NCBI GenBank assembly: GCA_031394735.1
Contig: JANMXI010000030.1
Coordinates: 1-41,775 of the forward strand
Source: TMP-86 sp031394735
Lineage (GTDB): Bacteria; Pseudomonadota; Gammaproteobacteria; Steroidobacterales; Steroidobacteraceae
Direction of reading: 5' to 3'
DNA: 41,775 bases
A program made the position numbers and the translations under genes. The notes under the pieces were generated by a model. It did no database searches and was not told the origin of the DNA. It saw only the letters and a list, made by a program, of their open reading frames with translations. Of this stretch, positions 15,030 through 23,259 are shown piece after piece; the first letter of the stretch is position 1; each line of letters opens with the position of its first letter.

Positions 15030-17823
15030 TTTCGCTCACCTCCGCTTTCGCATATCGGCCCGGATTCAATTTCGCCAATGCCTCGAAGCTCTTGCGCACC
15101 CATTCGTCATAGATCCCTTCTTTGGTGCGGGCCGCATTGACCTCGTGCAATCGGATCGACTTCTCCTCGAACGGGAACGCCTGCTCTTCCAGCAGAACGT
15201 CGTACTGCTCGAGTTCATCCTTCGACAACTTCTTGGGCCGCTCGGAGGCCATCAGGTCCTTGCCCAACTGCCGGTACAACTCGGCGCTATGGAAGGTGGC
15301 CGCCGTGGTCACGTCTGCCACCTGATAGTCAGCAGCCTGCGTATAGCCCTTCAGCGCCGCTTCCAACGTCTTGCGCTTCTCGGTCAGTGATTTCTTGAGC
15401 GGCACCACCAGTTTGATGCGGTTGAATTCCTCTTGCAGCGGCACCGCAAAAGTCAACGTCGCGTGTGCAGCGAGGCTGCGGCTGCGATCGGTCCGCAGCG
15501 CTCCGGCATTTCGGTCCGCGGCGATGATGTCCCTGAGCCAACCATCACGCGCGGTGTAGTCGCCGGACTTCTGCGCAATGGTGGCGAGCTTGTTGCGCGC
15601 TTCCATGGCCGGATCCAGCGGCGTCGGGAAGCGCTTCACGAACGCCTCCAGCATGCTGCGCGATTTCGCCGCATTGCCGCCCTTTTCATACAGGTCGGCC
15701 GCCTGCAGCACGGCTTCACGCTGCACCTCCGGCGTCTCCTTCGGCGACAGTGCGATCTGCTCAAATTCGCTGGCCGCCTGCCCCGGGTGACCGGCTTCGG
15801 TGTAGGCCACCGCGAGCTTGCGAGTGACGTCTGTCTGCAGGGGACTCTGCGGGAAGTTGTGGCGGAAGCCTTCCAGAACGCCGATGGCACGTTCCCATTG
15901 CTTCTGGCTGATCAGCAACGCTGCCGCATCGAAATCTGCATTGGCACGGATCTTCGAGGCGGGCGCGAGCGTGGACACGCGCAGGAAATCCTCGACCGCA
16001 CCGGCGCCATCCCCGGCCTTGTTCTTCTGCTCGCCCTGCTTGTAGATGGAGGCCGCGAGCCGCTCGACAATGGCCGGACGTTCGGGATCGTTCAAGGGCA
16101 TCAAGCGTTGCGAGTTCGCATAGGCGATTTCTGCCTGCGCATACTGTTCCTGATCGAAACTGGAGTTTGCAATCACCGTCCATGCGACGCGCTGCTTGGT
16201 GGTGTCGACGGGGGGCTGGCGCGCCAACAAGGTTTGTGCCGCCGAGGTGGCGCGCAACAGATCCTTCGCCGCATACAACTCGGTCGCGGCGCGGGTCAAC
16301 ACCTGCGGCACTTCCGGATGTTGCGGATAGGTGGCGGCGAACTTCAGCGAGCTTTCCAGTCCCTGCGCATGGATCGTGGCCTTCTGTTCACCCTGTGCAA
16401 GCTCTTCCTGCTTGCCGTACGCCACGATCGCCGCGTAGCCGGCTGCGGTTGCCTTGCCGCCGGGACCATAGCCATAGGCCGTGTGTTCATATTCCTTGGC
16501 GGCATCCAGAAACTGTTTGCTCTCGAACAAGGTGTCGGCGAGCAGGAAATTGGTGCTGGCGGATTCCGGATCATCGGGGAACGAAGTCAGGTAGCTGCGG
16601 TACCACTTTGCCGCTTCCTGATAGTCGGCCGTGCTCTTCGATTTCTGCGCCTGCGCGTGATAGTACTGCGCGACGTCCTTCAAATCGGTCTTGAGCTGGG
16701 CGGCAACTTCGGGGTGCGATTTCGGATCCCGTCCCACCCAGAAAGGGCCTTTCAAGCCGTAGTTTTCGACAAATTCCTTCTTTCCCTGCAACACGAGTTG
16801 GGGAAAGCCGCCCTGCTTGTACGCCTCGATTGCCTGGGTTTGCAGCAACGGCGCCTTGTCGTGATTCGGGTCCTGCGAGACGAAGGACCGGTAAGTGTCA
16901 GCGGCATCGGTGTAGCGCTGCTTCTCCATGTACAAATCGCCCAGGCGCGCATACAGCAGATACGCATACGGCCGGTTCTCATGATGACGGATGAACTCGT
17001 CGATGGTCTTTGCGCCGTCACCATACGAGAACGTGATGCTCATGACGCGGAAGCTGTCCTCGACCAATTCCCGGTCGGGCCGGCTCAGCTTGCTGAGTTC
17101 AACCACCTTCTTCGGATTTTTGGGCGACACCAACACCGAATCCAACACGCCGGCAAAGGAGTTCAGGCAGCCGTCGCTGTCACTTTGTTTGAACAACGCC
17201 CAACCGTGCTTGTAAAGGCTCTGCCGATAGAACGGCGACGCTGCGCCAAATTTGATGACCGCTTCATAGGCCTTCTGCGCGCCGGGGTAGTTGGGCGCAG
17301 AGAACAATAACTCGCCGCGACGGAATTGCGCCTCGTCCAGATAACGGCTGACCGGATAAGTCGCCACCAGCTTGTCCAATGTCGCCAGTGCCTTCTCCGG
17401 CTGCGCATTCAATTCATAGGCGCGCGCCAGTTGATACAGCACGGCGTCATTGCGCTCGTATTTGGGATACGCCTTCAGCAGCGCTGCGTACAGCGTAATC
17501 GCCTCGGTTGCGCGCAGCCCTTCATTGGTGACCAGATCCTTCTCGATGCGCTCGACTTCCGAACTCTCGAGGTTCAAATCGCCGAGCCGGCGCAGAGCCT
17601 CGGCGCGCAACTGAGCGTCGCCGGCATTGAGCTCCAGAAAGCGACGATAGCTTTCCATGGTCTTGTCGGCGTTGGCCCCGGTCGGCCCGTCTTTCTTCAC
17701 CTCGATCTGGCGAATCTCCAGATCCTTGATGGTGGGCGCAGGTTTCGGCGCAGACACGGCAAGGCCGGCGCTCAACGCCGAGCCGAAGACGAACACCGCA
17801 ACCGTCGGATGCAACAGCCTCAT
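15007..17823 (-). CDS. Large exported TPR protein (GltD/PglI-like)
   Basis: A 938-residue periplasmic protein with an N-terminal signal peptide (about 1-24) and tetratricopeptide repeats over nearly all of its length, from about residue 60 to 750. Repeats such as AVLYQLARAYELNAQPEKAL and DEAQFRRGELLFSAPNYPGA show the YbgF/outer-membrane-assembly style of TPR. The last 180 residues are charged and helical. Large TPR solenoids of this kind are periplasmic scaffold components in the Agl/Glt machines. The ATG overlaps the stop of the preceding TPR gene (ATGA). The homology to a particular Myxococcus protein is inferred from architecture and neighbours, not from alignment. Confidence 0.85.
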   Translation of the reverse strand: MRLLHPTVAVFVFGSALSAGLAVSAPKPAPTIKDLEIRQIEVKKDGPTGANADKTMESYRRFLELNAGDAQLRAEALRRLGDLNLESSEVERIEKDLVTNEGLRATEAITLYAALLKAYPKYERNDAVLYQLARAYELNAQPEKALATLDKLVATYPVSRYLDEAQFRRGELLFSAPNYPGAQKAYEAVIKFGAASPFYRQSLYKHGWALFKQSDSDGCLNSFAGVLDSVLVSPKNPKKVVELSKLSRPDRELVEDSFRVMSITFSYGDGAKTIDEFIRHHENRPYAYLLYARLGDLYMEKQRYTDAADTYRSFVSQDPNHDKAPLLQTQAIEAYKQGGFPQLVLQGKKEFVENYGLKGPFWVGRDPKSHPEVAAQLKTDLKDVAQYYHAQAQKSKSTADYQEAAKWYRSYLTSFPDDPESASTNFLLADTLFESKQFLDAAKEYEHTAYGYGPGGKATAAGYAAIVAYGKQEELAQGEQKATIHAQGLESSLKFAATYPQHPEVPQVLTRAATELYAAKDLLRATSAAQTLLARQPPVDTTKQRVAWTVIANSSFDQEQYAQAEIAYANSQRLMPLNDPERPAIVERLAASIYKQGEQKNKAGDGAGAVEDFLRVSTLAPASKIRANADFDAAALLISQKQWERAIGVLEGFRHNFPQSPLQTDVTRKLAVAYTEAGHPGQAASEFEQIALSPKETPEVQREAVLQAADLYEKGGNAAKSRSMLEAFVKRFPTPLDPAMEARNKLATIAQKSGDYTARDGWLRDIIAADRNAGALRTDRSRSLAAHATLTFAVPLQEEFNRIKLVVPLKKSLTEKRKTLEAALKGYTQAADYQVADVTTAATFHSAELYRQLGKDLMASERPKKLSKDELEQYDVLLEEQAFPFEEKSIRLHEVNAARTKEGIYDEWVRKSFEALAKLNPGRYAKAEVSENVVEAIR

Positions 17824-19787
17824 GGCTGACTCCCTGCAGGTTGCTCTTCCTCATCCGGCGGCGCCTTCGGCGCCTCGGGCTTCGGCTTCTTATTCTCAGC
17901 CGGCGCATTAATCGCGCGATCATAAATCGATGCCAGCGCAAATCGCGCCTGCACCTGATAGGTGGCGATGCGCTGCTTCTGGCCTTCGAGCGTTTGAACG
18001 GCGATGGCCTGCAAGAAACGGTTTTGTCGTTCGGAGGCCTCGCTCAACTTGGCCTGCAGATCATCCATGCGAGCGCGGAGGTCCGCCACCCGCTTGCCAT
18101 ACGTGCCGGAGTCGCTGGGTACGGCCTTGCGCGCCTGTTCCACCAGGAGCGCGCGCTTCTGCGTCTCTTTGAGATTGGATTCGAGCTCTTTCACCGAGCG
18201 CCGCTGGTTCCATAAACGCGCCTTGAAGCTCTCGGACATGCGCCAGATCAGCACGCCTTTCATCAGGCGATGCTTTTCACGCATGTCGACGACGTCCGGG
18301 TCATCCGGATGCGCAGCCAGGAATTCTTCGATCCGCTTCAGCCGGGCCCAGGTTTTTTGCTCCTCGGGCGTGCCCAGCGCTGCGAAATCCACGGACTTGT
18401 CGATCTCGTTGAGGCGCGATTCGAAGTCGACCCGCTTCTGCGTGAGCGCATTCAGATCGGTCGACTGCATCAGCGCATCGGCCTTCGGCAACCTTTCCGC
18501 GTAGGCGGCGCCTCGCGTGACGAGCATGTCATCGAAGGCGGCCACGGTATCGCGCCAACCGTCGATGTTGCGGCGCATGTAATCCAGATCGCGATAATTC
18601 TTCAGGCCTTCCTGAAATTCATTGCCCGCCAGCATTTCGTACAGATAGCGGGACTCCGGTGCATCGGGCAGATTCTTCAACTGCCAGAACCAGCCGACGG
18701 TGTCTTTTTTCTCTTCGCCCAGTATCCGGTCCAACAGTTTGCCGTCGCGGATCTGCGCGATGGAATCGTCGATGCGCTTGGTCTCGGCATCGAAGGATTG
18801 AATGGCGGTGTTGTAGTACTCGGCCGCCTGGCCATTGGCCTGCAGCTTGGTGAAGGCATACGGAACGGCAAGGTAGGATTCCTGCACGGCCGCGTCGAGC
18901 AGGTTGCGATCATGCAAGGCCATCCACGGCACCAGTGCTTTCTGGAATTCGCCGGCCTGCGCCTCGGCCCAGCCGACCCCTAGCAGCGCCTTGCTGGAAA
19001 AGGCGCCTTCGAGCCGAACGCGTTGCAGCGCAGGCTTGGCCTCCACCGGCCGCTGACCCTGCAGCAATGCGAAACCCAGCGCCAGATTTGCCTTGTCGCG
19101 CAGCGAGAGCATTTCCTCGCTCTGCGATTCGAGCGTGCCTACGGACGTCAGCAACGGCACCGCCTCGTTGAGACGGTCCTTGCGCACCAGCGCCACACCC
19201 AGATTGAACTTGGAATACGCGGTCCAGTCCGGCGGGCCTTTGTACGCATTCAGCGCCGTGATGGCATCGTCGAAACGACCCTGCAGCATCAGTACTTGCG
19301 CCAACAGCATGTAGCGCTCGGCATCCAGTCGTCCGTCAAGCGCACCGGAAATCTGCCCCAACGCGCGTTCGGATTCCTGCAGATAGCCCCTCTGATACCA
19401 GACTTTGGCGAGGTAGTACCAGGCGCGATTGCGCACCGGCGTCGGCGCGTTCGTCGCCAGCAGCTCCTGAAAAATTCGCCCCGCTTCCACGTGTTCGCCG
19501 AGCGACAGGTACAAACCGCCGAGCAGTAGTTCAGCCTCGTCACGGTGGTTCGGGACGCGGTTCAATTGGCGCGCGGCGAGCAACCGGGTGATGGCGGCGA
19601 AATAGTCGTCCTGATAGAAATAGAACAGCACGTCGCCGTAATGCAGATCTTTGATCTCGTGCGGCGCCATCTGGTTCGGATCGGCTTTGACGTACTTCGT
19701 CTTGCGCGCGAACGCGCTCGACGCGGGCATCGCGAGAAGCGCCGCGCTGACGATGAGCGTCAGAATGCGATCATGCACTCGGGGCAC
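17820..19787 (-). CDS. Exported TPR and coiled-coil protein (GltE/AglT-like)
   Basis: A 655-residue exported protein: signal peptide (cleaved near residue 27, after AFA), tetratricopeptide repeats roughly from residue 50 to 330 (for example LLLGGLYLSLGEHVEAGRIF), a middle helical region, and a long predicted coiled coil around residues 440-620 rich in Lys, Glu, Arg and Leu. It ends in a Lys/Pro/Glu-rich tail. It sits between the coiled-coil periplasmic protein and the large TPR protein with a 3-bp gap upstream and a 4-bp overlap downstream. An AglT/GltE-like periplasmic role in a TolQ/TolR-powered machine fits context and length; the match is by architecture. Confidence 0.85.
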   Translation of the reverse strand: MPRVHDRILTLIVSAALLAMPASSAFARKTKYVKADPNQMAPHEIKDLHYGDVLFYFYQDDYFAAITRLLAARQLNRVPNHRDEAELLLGGLYLSLGEHVEAGRIFQELLATNAPTPVRNRAWYYLAKVWYQRGYLQESERALGQISGALDGRLDAERYMLLAQVLMLQGRFDDAITALNAYKGPPDWTAYSKFNLGVALVRKDRLNEAVPLLTSVGTLESQSEEMLSLRDKANLALGFALLQGQRPVEAKPALQRVRLEGAFSSKALLGVGWAEAQAGEFQKALVPWMALHDRNLLDAAVQESYLAVPYAFTKLQANGQAAEYYNTAIQSFDAETKRIDDSIAQIRDGKLLDRILGEEKKDTVGWFWQLKNLPDAPESRYLYEMLAGNEFQEGLKNYRDLDYMRRNIDGWRDTVAAFDDMLVTRGAAYAERLPKADALMQSTDLNALTQKRVDFESRLNEIDKSVDFAALGTPEEQKTWARLKRIEEFLAAHPDDPDVVDMREKHRLMKGVLIWRMSESFKARLWNQRRSVKELESNLKETQKRALLVEQARKAVPSDSGTYGKRVADLRARMDDLQAKLSEASERQNRFLQAIAVQTLEGQKQRIATYQVQARFALASIYDRAINAPAENKKPKPEAPKAPPDEEEQPAGSQP

Positions 19788-19790
19788 CGA

Positions 19791-20579
19791 TCACTCCCAA
19801 TCTTTGACCAGGAATTCGGGCTGGTGCGAGGGGACTTTGTCGCTGATCTTGAATTCCAGATACTTGGCGCCCACTCCCTTGTCGAAATTGATGGTGGCGC
19901 CGCGCTTGTAATCGCGCTGGTTGGGGCCCTTGCCGGTGAAGAAGCCGACGATCTCGTGCTTGCCGACTTTCAAATTTCCCAGATAGATGCGATGCACACC
20001 GCCCTTCAAGAGCGCTTCGGCTTCACGCGCCGTGTACAGATAATTGGTGACTTCCTTGTTGTCGATCTTGACGGTCACGGAATCCAGGGCAAAAAAGCTG
20101 CCCACATCCATCGACAGGAATACCGCCACCTGGGTATTGGCGGGAAACAGCAATTCTTCTTCGAGGACGAACAGATCCTTGTTCAGGTCGATGACGTCCT
20201 TCTTCAATCCCTGCACTTCCTGATCGAGGGTCTTGAAGTCGGGTGAATTCGGATCGGTCGACACAGGCGCCGTCGCGGCAGGAGCGGCCGCAGCACCGGC
20301 AGCATCGGCGGTCGGTCCAGCGGCCGGCGTCGCTTCTGCGCTTGCCGTTGCGGCGGCTGGCGCCGCAGCTGCGGCAGTCTTGGGTGCCGCTTTTGTCGTG
20401 GCCTTTTCGGGGGCCGCGACCGCGGCAGGCTCCGGCGTCGTTGTCGCCGGCGTTACCGCACCCGATTGCGCGTGGACCAGAGAACCGGCCACGCACAACA
20501 CGACGGCCAATGCGCTCACGCGCAGTAGTGGAGAATTGATTAGGGATTTGAGACTCATGATTACCTTGTGCCTGTTCAT
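19791..20579 (-). CDS. Exported protein with Ala/Pro-rich linker, coiled coil and C-terminal beta domain
   Basis: A 262-residue protein. The signal peptide ends near residue 37 (VHA). Residues 40-108 are almost entirely Ala, Pro and Thr, a probable periplasm-spanning or wall-crossing linker. A short coiled coil (115-145; LDQEVQGLKKDVIDLNKDL) follows, and residues 146-262 form a compact domain with LEEELLFPANTQVAVFLSMD and HEIVGFFTGKGPNQRDY. I do not recognise a named domain. It overlaps the cysteine-less thioredoxin gene by four bases (ATGA), placing it second in operon A. Its build suits a structural periplasmic connector of the trans-envelope machine. Confidence 0.8.
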   Translation of the reverse strand: MNRHKVIMSLKSLINSPLLRVSALAVVLCVAGSLVHAQSGAVTPATTTPEPAAVAAPEKATTKAAPKTAAAAAPAAATASAEATPAAGPTADAAGAAAAPAATAPVSTDPNSPDFKTLDQEVQGLKKDVIDLNKDLFVLEEELLFPANTQVAVFLSMDVGSFFALDSVTVKIDNKEVTNYLYTAREAEALLKGGVHRIYLGNLKVGKHEIVGFFTGKGPNQRDYKRGATINFDKGVGAKYLEFKISDKVPSHQPEFLVKDWE

Positions 20580-21082
20580 TCTCGGAGCAGCTCGCGAATC
20601 TGGTCGAGGTAGATCTTCTCGTCGCCTCGTTTAAATCCAACGTTGAAAAACCGGACGATTCCGCCGCGGTCGATCAAAAAAGTGACCGGCAGTTTTTCGA
20701 TCGCATAGTGCGTGCCGGTGGCATCGCTGGTGTCGAAGAGCATCGGATAGGACACGTGCATGGAATCGGCGAATTCACGCGCACGGTTCAAGTCCTCGTC
20801 GATGGAGACGCCCAGAATCATCAACCCGGCGCGCTGGTAGGTATTGTTGATTTGCTCCAGCGCGGGCATTTCCTGACGGGAGGGCCCCGCCCACCGGGCC
20901 CAGAAGTTCACCAGCACCACCTGGCCGCGAAACTCCGACAGCCGCGTGTTCTTGCCATCGAGCCCCTTGAGAGCGAAGTCGGGTGCGGTCTTGCCGATCA
21001 ATCCGGCAGGGGGTGCCGCAAAGGACACGCTCAGGGCAAATGCGGCAATGACGCCTAGGCTAAGGGTTCGAAGGTTATGCAT
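20576..21082 (-). CDS. TlpA-like thioredoxin-fold protein lacking both active-site cysteines
   Basis: A 168-residue exported protein with a signal peptide (about 1-22) and a full TlpA/ResA-type thioredoxin fold. Where the catalytic WCGPC should be, it reads W64-A65-G66-P67-S68, so both redox cysteines are replaced (Ala65, Ser68); the codons GCG and TCC confirm this. The cis-proline region (KLPVTFLIDRGG) and the rest of the fold are intact, and no other cysteine is present. It cannot do thiol-disulfide exchange and is more likely a binding or scaffold protein. It is the first gene of operon A, directly below a cyclic-di-GMP riboswitch. A paralogue with an intact WCGPC lies in operon C. Confidence 0.9.
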   Translation of the reverse strand: MHNLRTLSLGVIAAFALSVSFAAPPAGLIGKTAPDFALKGLDGKNTRLSEFRGQVVLVNFWARWAGPSRQEMPALEQINNTYQRAGLMILGVSIDEDLNRAREFADSMHVSYPMLFDTSDATGTHYAIEKLPVTFLIDRGGIVRFFNVGFKRGDEKIYLDQIRELLRE

Positions 21083-21083
21083 A

Positions 21084-21100
21084 CGGTGACGGTCTCACCG
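21084..21100 (-). promoter_or_regulatory. Hairpin covering the ribosome-binding region of operon A
   Basis: On the minus strand CGGTGA-GACCG-TCACCG is a perfect 6-bp stem with a 5-base loop, ending one base before the ATG of the thioredoxin-like gene. The only purine-rich Shine-Dalgarno candidate, GGTGAG, lies inside the 5' arm. The hairpin would hide it from ribosomes, so it is a likely expression platform for the upstream aptamer. Confidence 0.55.
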
Positions 21101-21113
21101 CATTATGTCTAAA

Positions 21114-21131
21114 GCCGCGTTTGTGTGCGGC
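21114..21131 (-). promoter_or_regulatory. Second short hairpin between aptamer and start codon
   Basis: On the minus strand GCCGC and GCGGC pair around an 8-base A-rich loop, followed by TTT. It could be a weak terminator or part of an alternative fold with the riboswitch; the T-run is too short to be convincing. Confidence 0.3.
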
Positions 21132-21144
21132 GTGGAAATTAACA

Positions 21145-21235
21145 CTCGCTGGTAACCCCGCTGTCCTAGGAAAAGACCCGTAGACCGGAAGCTTTGCGCC
21201 CTCGCCTTTCGACAAGTTTGCCTTTTTCAGACTCG
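21145..21235 (-). promoter_or_regulatory. Cyclic-di-GMP class I riboswitch (GEMM-I aptamer)
   Basis: Read on the minus strand, the leader holds all GEMM-I landmarks in order. GGCAAACTT pairs with GGGGTTACC, including the conserved A-G mismatch. A small stem follows with a perfect GAAA tetraloop (GTC-GAAA-GGC). Then comes GGGCGCAAAGC followed by CCGGTCTA, close to the consensus GGACGCAAAGCC..GGGUCUA. A second stem (GGTCTACGG with CCTAGGACAG) carries the tetraloop-receptor side. The core is 21151-21222. It ends 68 bases before the start of operon A. GEMM-I aptamers bind cyclic-di-GMP, the messenger of surface and biofilm life styles. Whether it turns expression on or off cannot be read reliably. 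Confidence 0.9.
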
Positions 21236-21244
21236 AAGCAAAGT

Positions 21245-21254
21245 CGTATAACAA
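21245..21254 (-). promoter_or_regulatory. Possible extended -10 promoter of operon A
   Basis: On the minus strand TTGTTATACG has the extended -10 form TG-N-TATA (4/6 match in the hexamer). It would start transcription near 21238, just where the aptamer begins. No good -35 is seen 17 bp upstream. Weak evidence, supported by position only. Confidence 0.3.
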
Positions 21255-21567
21255 TACATCGGGACCAGGCTGGACGCTATTGAAATTATTAGGATTATTT
21301 ATGACTTGGCGCACATTCATGAAAGACAGTCGAACTTCAAATCGGCGTTGATTCAGCGATCTTTGCGAGCCCGCACATGAGGCTTACCGCATTAAGGATG
21401 AAACAGGAGCAATACTCATGCCACGCGCGGTCGCGGTGACGGCAATCAAACAGTTAGCTCCTGGACCGGTTTGCGGGCGACTGTCGTAGGGTTGCGGATG
21501 AGGGCGAAACGTCTGGAGAACCCGACACGATCGCAGCAAAGTCACCTAACTGGCTGATTTTACTGAT
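21255..21567. other. Non-coding stretch between operons A and B
   Basis: No convincing gene is seen here. The part nearest the aptamer (21275-21300) is AT-rich for this genome. The only coding candidate is a 23-codon frame on the plus strand (21418-21489) with a well-placed AGGAG (21405-21409), which I do not annotate as a gene. Confidence 0.5.
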
Positions 21568-21601
21568 GCCACCCCCGTCGCTAAACGGCGACGGGGGTGG
21601 C
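21568..21601 (-). terminator. Strong hairpin after operon B
   Basis: GCCACCCCCGTCGC and GCGACGGGGGTGGC form a perfect 14-bp stem with a 6-base loop, 26 bp past the stop of the DUF1501-like gene. It probably ends the operon B transcript and insulates the operon A leader. There is no T-run on either strand, so it is not a textbook intrinsic terminator; it may instead be a 3'-end stability hairpin. Confidence 0.6.
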
Positions 21602-21627
21602 GCATCGGGTCACATCGGCTTGAGACC

Positions 21628-23232
21628 TCAGACAGGGTTGGCGATCGTGCCGTTCACGATGGGCTCGAACGCCGTCAGGCTGTCCTGAACAGTCGTGCTG
21701 CCCAAACCACTCCAGTTCGAACCGAACAGGTTGGCAAAGTTGGCCTGTTCGCCATGCAGCGCCATGTAGTTCAGCACCACCGTGGCCGCCAATTGGTTGA
21801 CCGCATTGGCCGCCGGGCTCGAGCCGGTGTTGATCGACCCGTCGCCGTTGAACCAGCCGATTTGAATACGCCCGTCGGTCGCCTGATTCGCATCGGGCAG
21901 ATGGGTGGGCTTCTTGCTCGGATTGAACACCAGGAAGAAGGTGGCAGCGGTGGATTGATTGTCGCCGGTCCATTGACCCTTGCCGCGGCCGCCGACCGAA
22001 TTGTCGATCATGCCGTTGCTGGCCAGCGAACCGTCGCTGAACAGATAGATCATCAGCGGTTTACCCACTCGCGCCGCATATTCCAGACAGGCGCCGATGC
22101 ACACACCAGCGCGAAAATCGCGCGCCTCGCCACTCATCCGATCGCCGGTGTGGTAGTCGAAGCCGCCCATGGTGATGGTGCCCGCGCCGGCGTTTCCGTT
22201 GATAACCATGCTCATCACCGCAGCTGTCTTGCGAAACTCTGAATCGTCATCGTATTCAGCTTGCGTGAAAATGCCGGTGGGACCGACGATCAAAGGATCG
22301 ATGTCCGGATTCAGTAATGCCGGGTTGTTGAAGCGATCGGTAAGGTAGGCCGCCTTGGTATAGCTGCATTGCGTCAACTTCTTGCTGGCCGCATCCTGCA
22401 CCCCGTCAGCGTAGGCCTGCACTTTGGCGAGCTTGCCGTCGCTGATGCGCTTTATCGATTCCATGACCTCAGTGACGTCTTGGGCCGAGGGCAGCAACGT
22501 TCCGAGTTGGCCAGTATCGACTAGGCCGGTCACGTCGCTGGATCGATCAACTTTAGTCGGTTGCGCAGTCACATCGATCATGACCGCCGGCGCCATCGAA
22601 TTACCGCCGGACATAGAACTTTGCGAACCGATCAGTCCGAGCAGCTCGCCCTTGGCGCCTGCCTTGTAAATGCCGTACATCGGATTGTGCGGATTGTTAC
22701 CTGTGTCGTTTTCCGACCGCGCCGCAATGATCGACCCATTGGTGTTGGTTTTGGCCAGCGCGCCGGTACGGGTCAACATGCCTCGCAGATAGGCGCTGTC
22801 CGAATGAAACCGCAGACCGAAAGTAGCGTCGATGAAATTACCGGTCGTGCTGGGATTGGGAATCATATTGCCCGGCAGACCCAGCTTGCTGTAGCCAGCC
22901 GTGGTCAGAAAATCGAGCTGTCCACCCTGTCCGCCGATCAACACGTTGGATCCAGCCACGTTGCCGCCGCCGGCGAGATCGAAGGCGATGAAAGGAATCT
23001 TGCCTGCGCCGCCAGTGATACCACATGCCACCTTCGCAGCTTCGATATCGACGGCAAGCGTCGCGTGAGCCATTCGCGGCGCGAACAGACCGCTGACCAG
23101 CGAGGGCACCATTACTGTCGCCGCACCGGTCATGAAGCCTTGTGCGATGAACTCACGCCGTGTCCGCGGACGCGGGTGGTCCGGATGGCGCAGCGGCTCG
23201 TTGAGTCCGATGGATTTTGGTTTCTTACGCAT
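21628..23232 (-). CDS. Tat-exported DUF1501-like protein
   Basis: A 534-residue exported protein. The ATG at 23232 is chosen because GAGGAA lies six bases upstream; an ATG at 23253 has no such site. The N terminus carries a twin-arginine signal (TRREFIAQGF, followed by a hydrophobic helix and AHA), so it is exported folded, often with a cofactor or metal. The body shows DUF1501-like features: a GGFDYHTGD motif and a later SDGSLASN...GGRGKG region resembling the metal-site part of this alkaline-phosphatase-related family. DUF1501 proteins often lie beside exported CxxCH proteins of the DUF1592/1588 kind, as here. Family assignment is from memory; function is unknown. Confidence 0.75.
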   Translation of the reverse strand: MRKKPKSIGLNEPLRHPDHPRPRTRREFIAQGFMTGAATVMVPSLVSGLFAPRMAHATLAVDIEAAKVACGITGGAGKIPFIAFDLAGGGNVAGSNVLIGGQGGQLDFLTTAGYSKLGLPGNMIPNPSTTGNFIDATFGLRFHSDSAYLRGMLTRTGALAKTNTNGSIIAARSENDTGNNPHNPMYGIYKAGAKGELLGLIGSQSSMSGGNSMAPAVMIDVTAQPTKVDRSSDVTGLVDTGQLGTLLPSAQDVTEVMESIKRISDGKLAKVQAYADGVQDAASKKLTQCSYTKAAYLTDRFNNPALLNPDIDPLIVGPTGIFTQAEYDDDSEFRKTAAVMSMVINGNAGAGTITMGGFDYHTGDRMSGEARDFRAGVCIGACLEYAARVGKPLMIYLFSDGSLASNGMIDNSVGGRGKGQWTGDNQSTAATFFLVFNPSKKPTHLPDANQATDGRIQIGWFNGDGSINTGSSPAANAVNQLAATVVLNYMALHGEQANFANLFGSNWSGLGSTTVQDSLTAFEPIVNGTIANPV

Positions 23233-23259
23233 ACGTCTTCCTCGTTGAACCATTCGCGA

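Noticed and set aside
15433..17310. Long open frame opposite the large TPR gene (and similar ones opposite other genes)
   Set aside because: High-GC codon use on the coding strand leaves the opposite strand open; the translations are Arg-rich and show no domain.
21075..21320. Minus-strand open frame over the leader of operon A
   Set aside because: It runs through the riboswitch aptamer, whose conserved bases explain the sequence, and has no family-like content.
21361..21367. A second CGCAAAG on the minus strand, suggesting a tandem GEMM aptamer
   Set aside because: The GGCAAAC strand, GAAA tetraloop and closing stem cannot be found around it; only the aptamer at 21145-21235 is complete.
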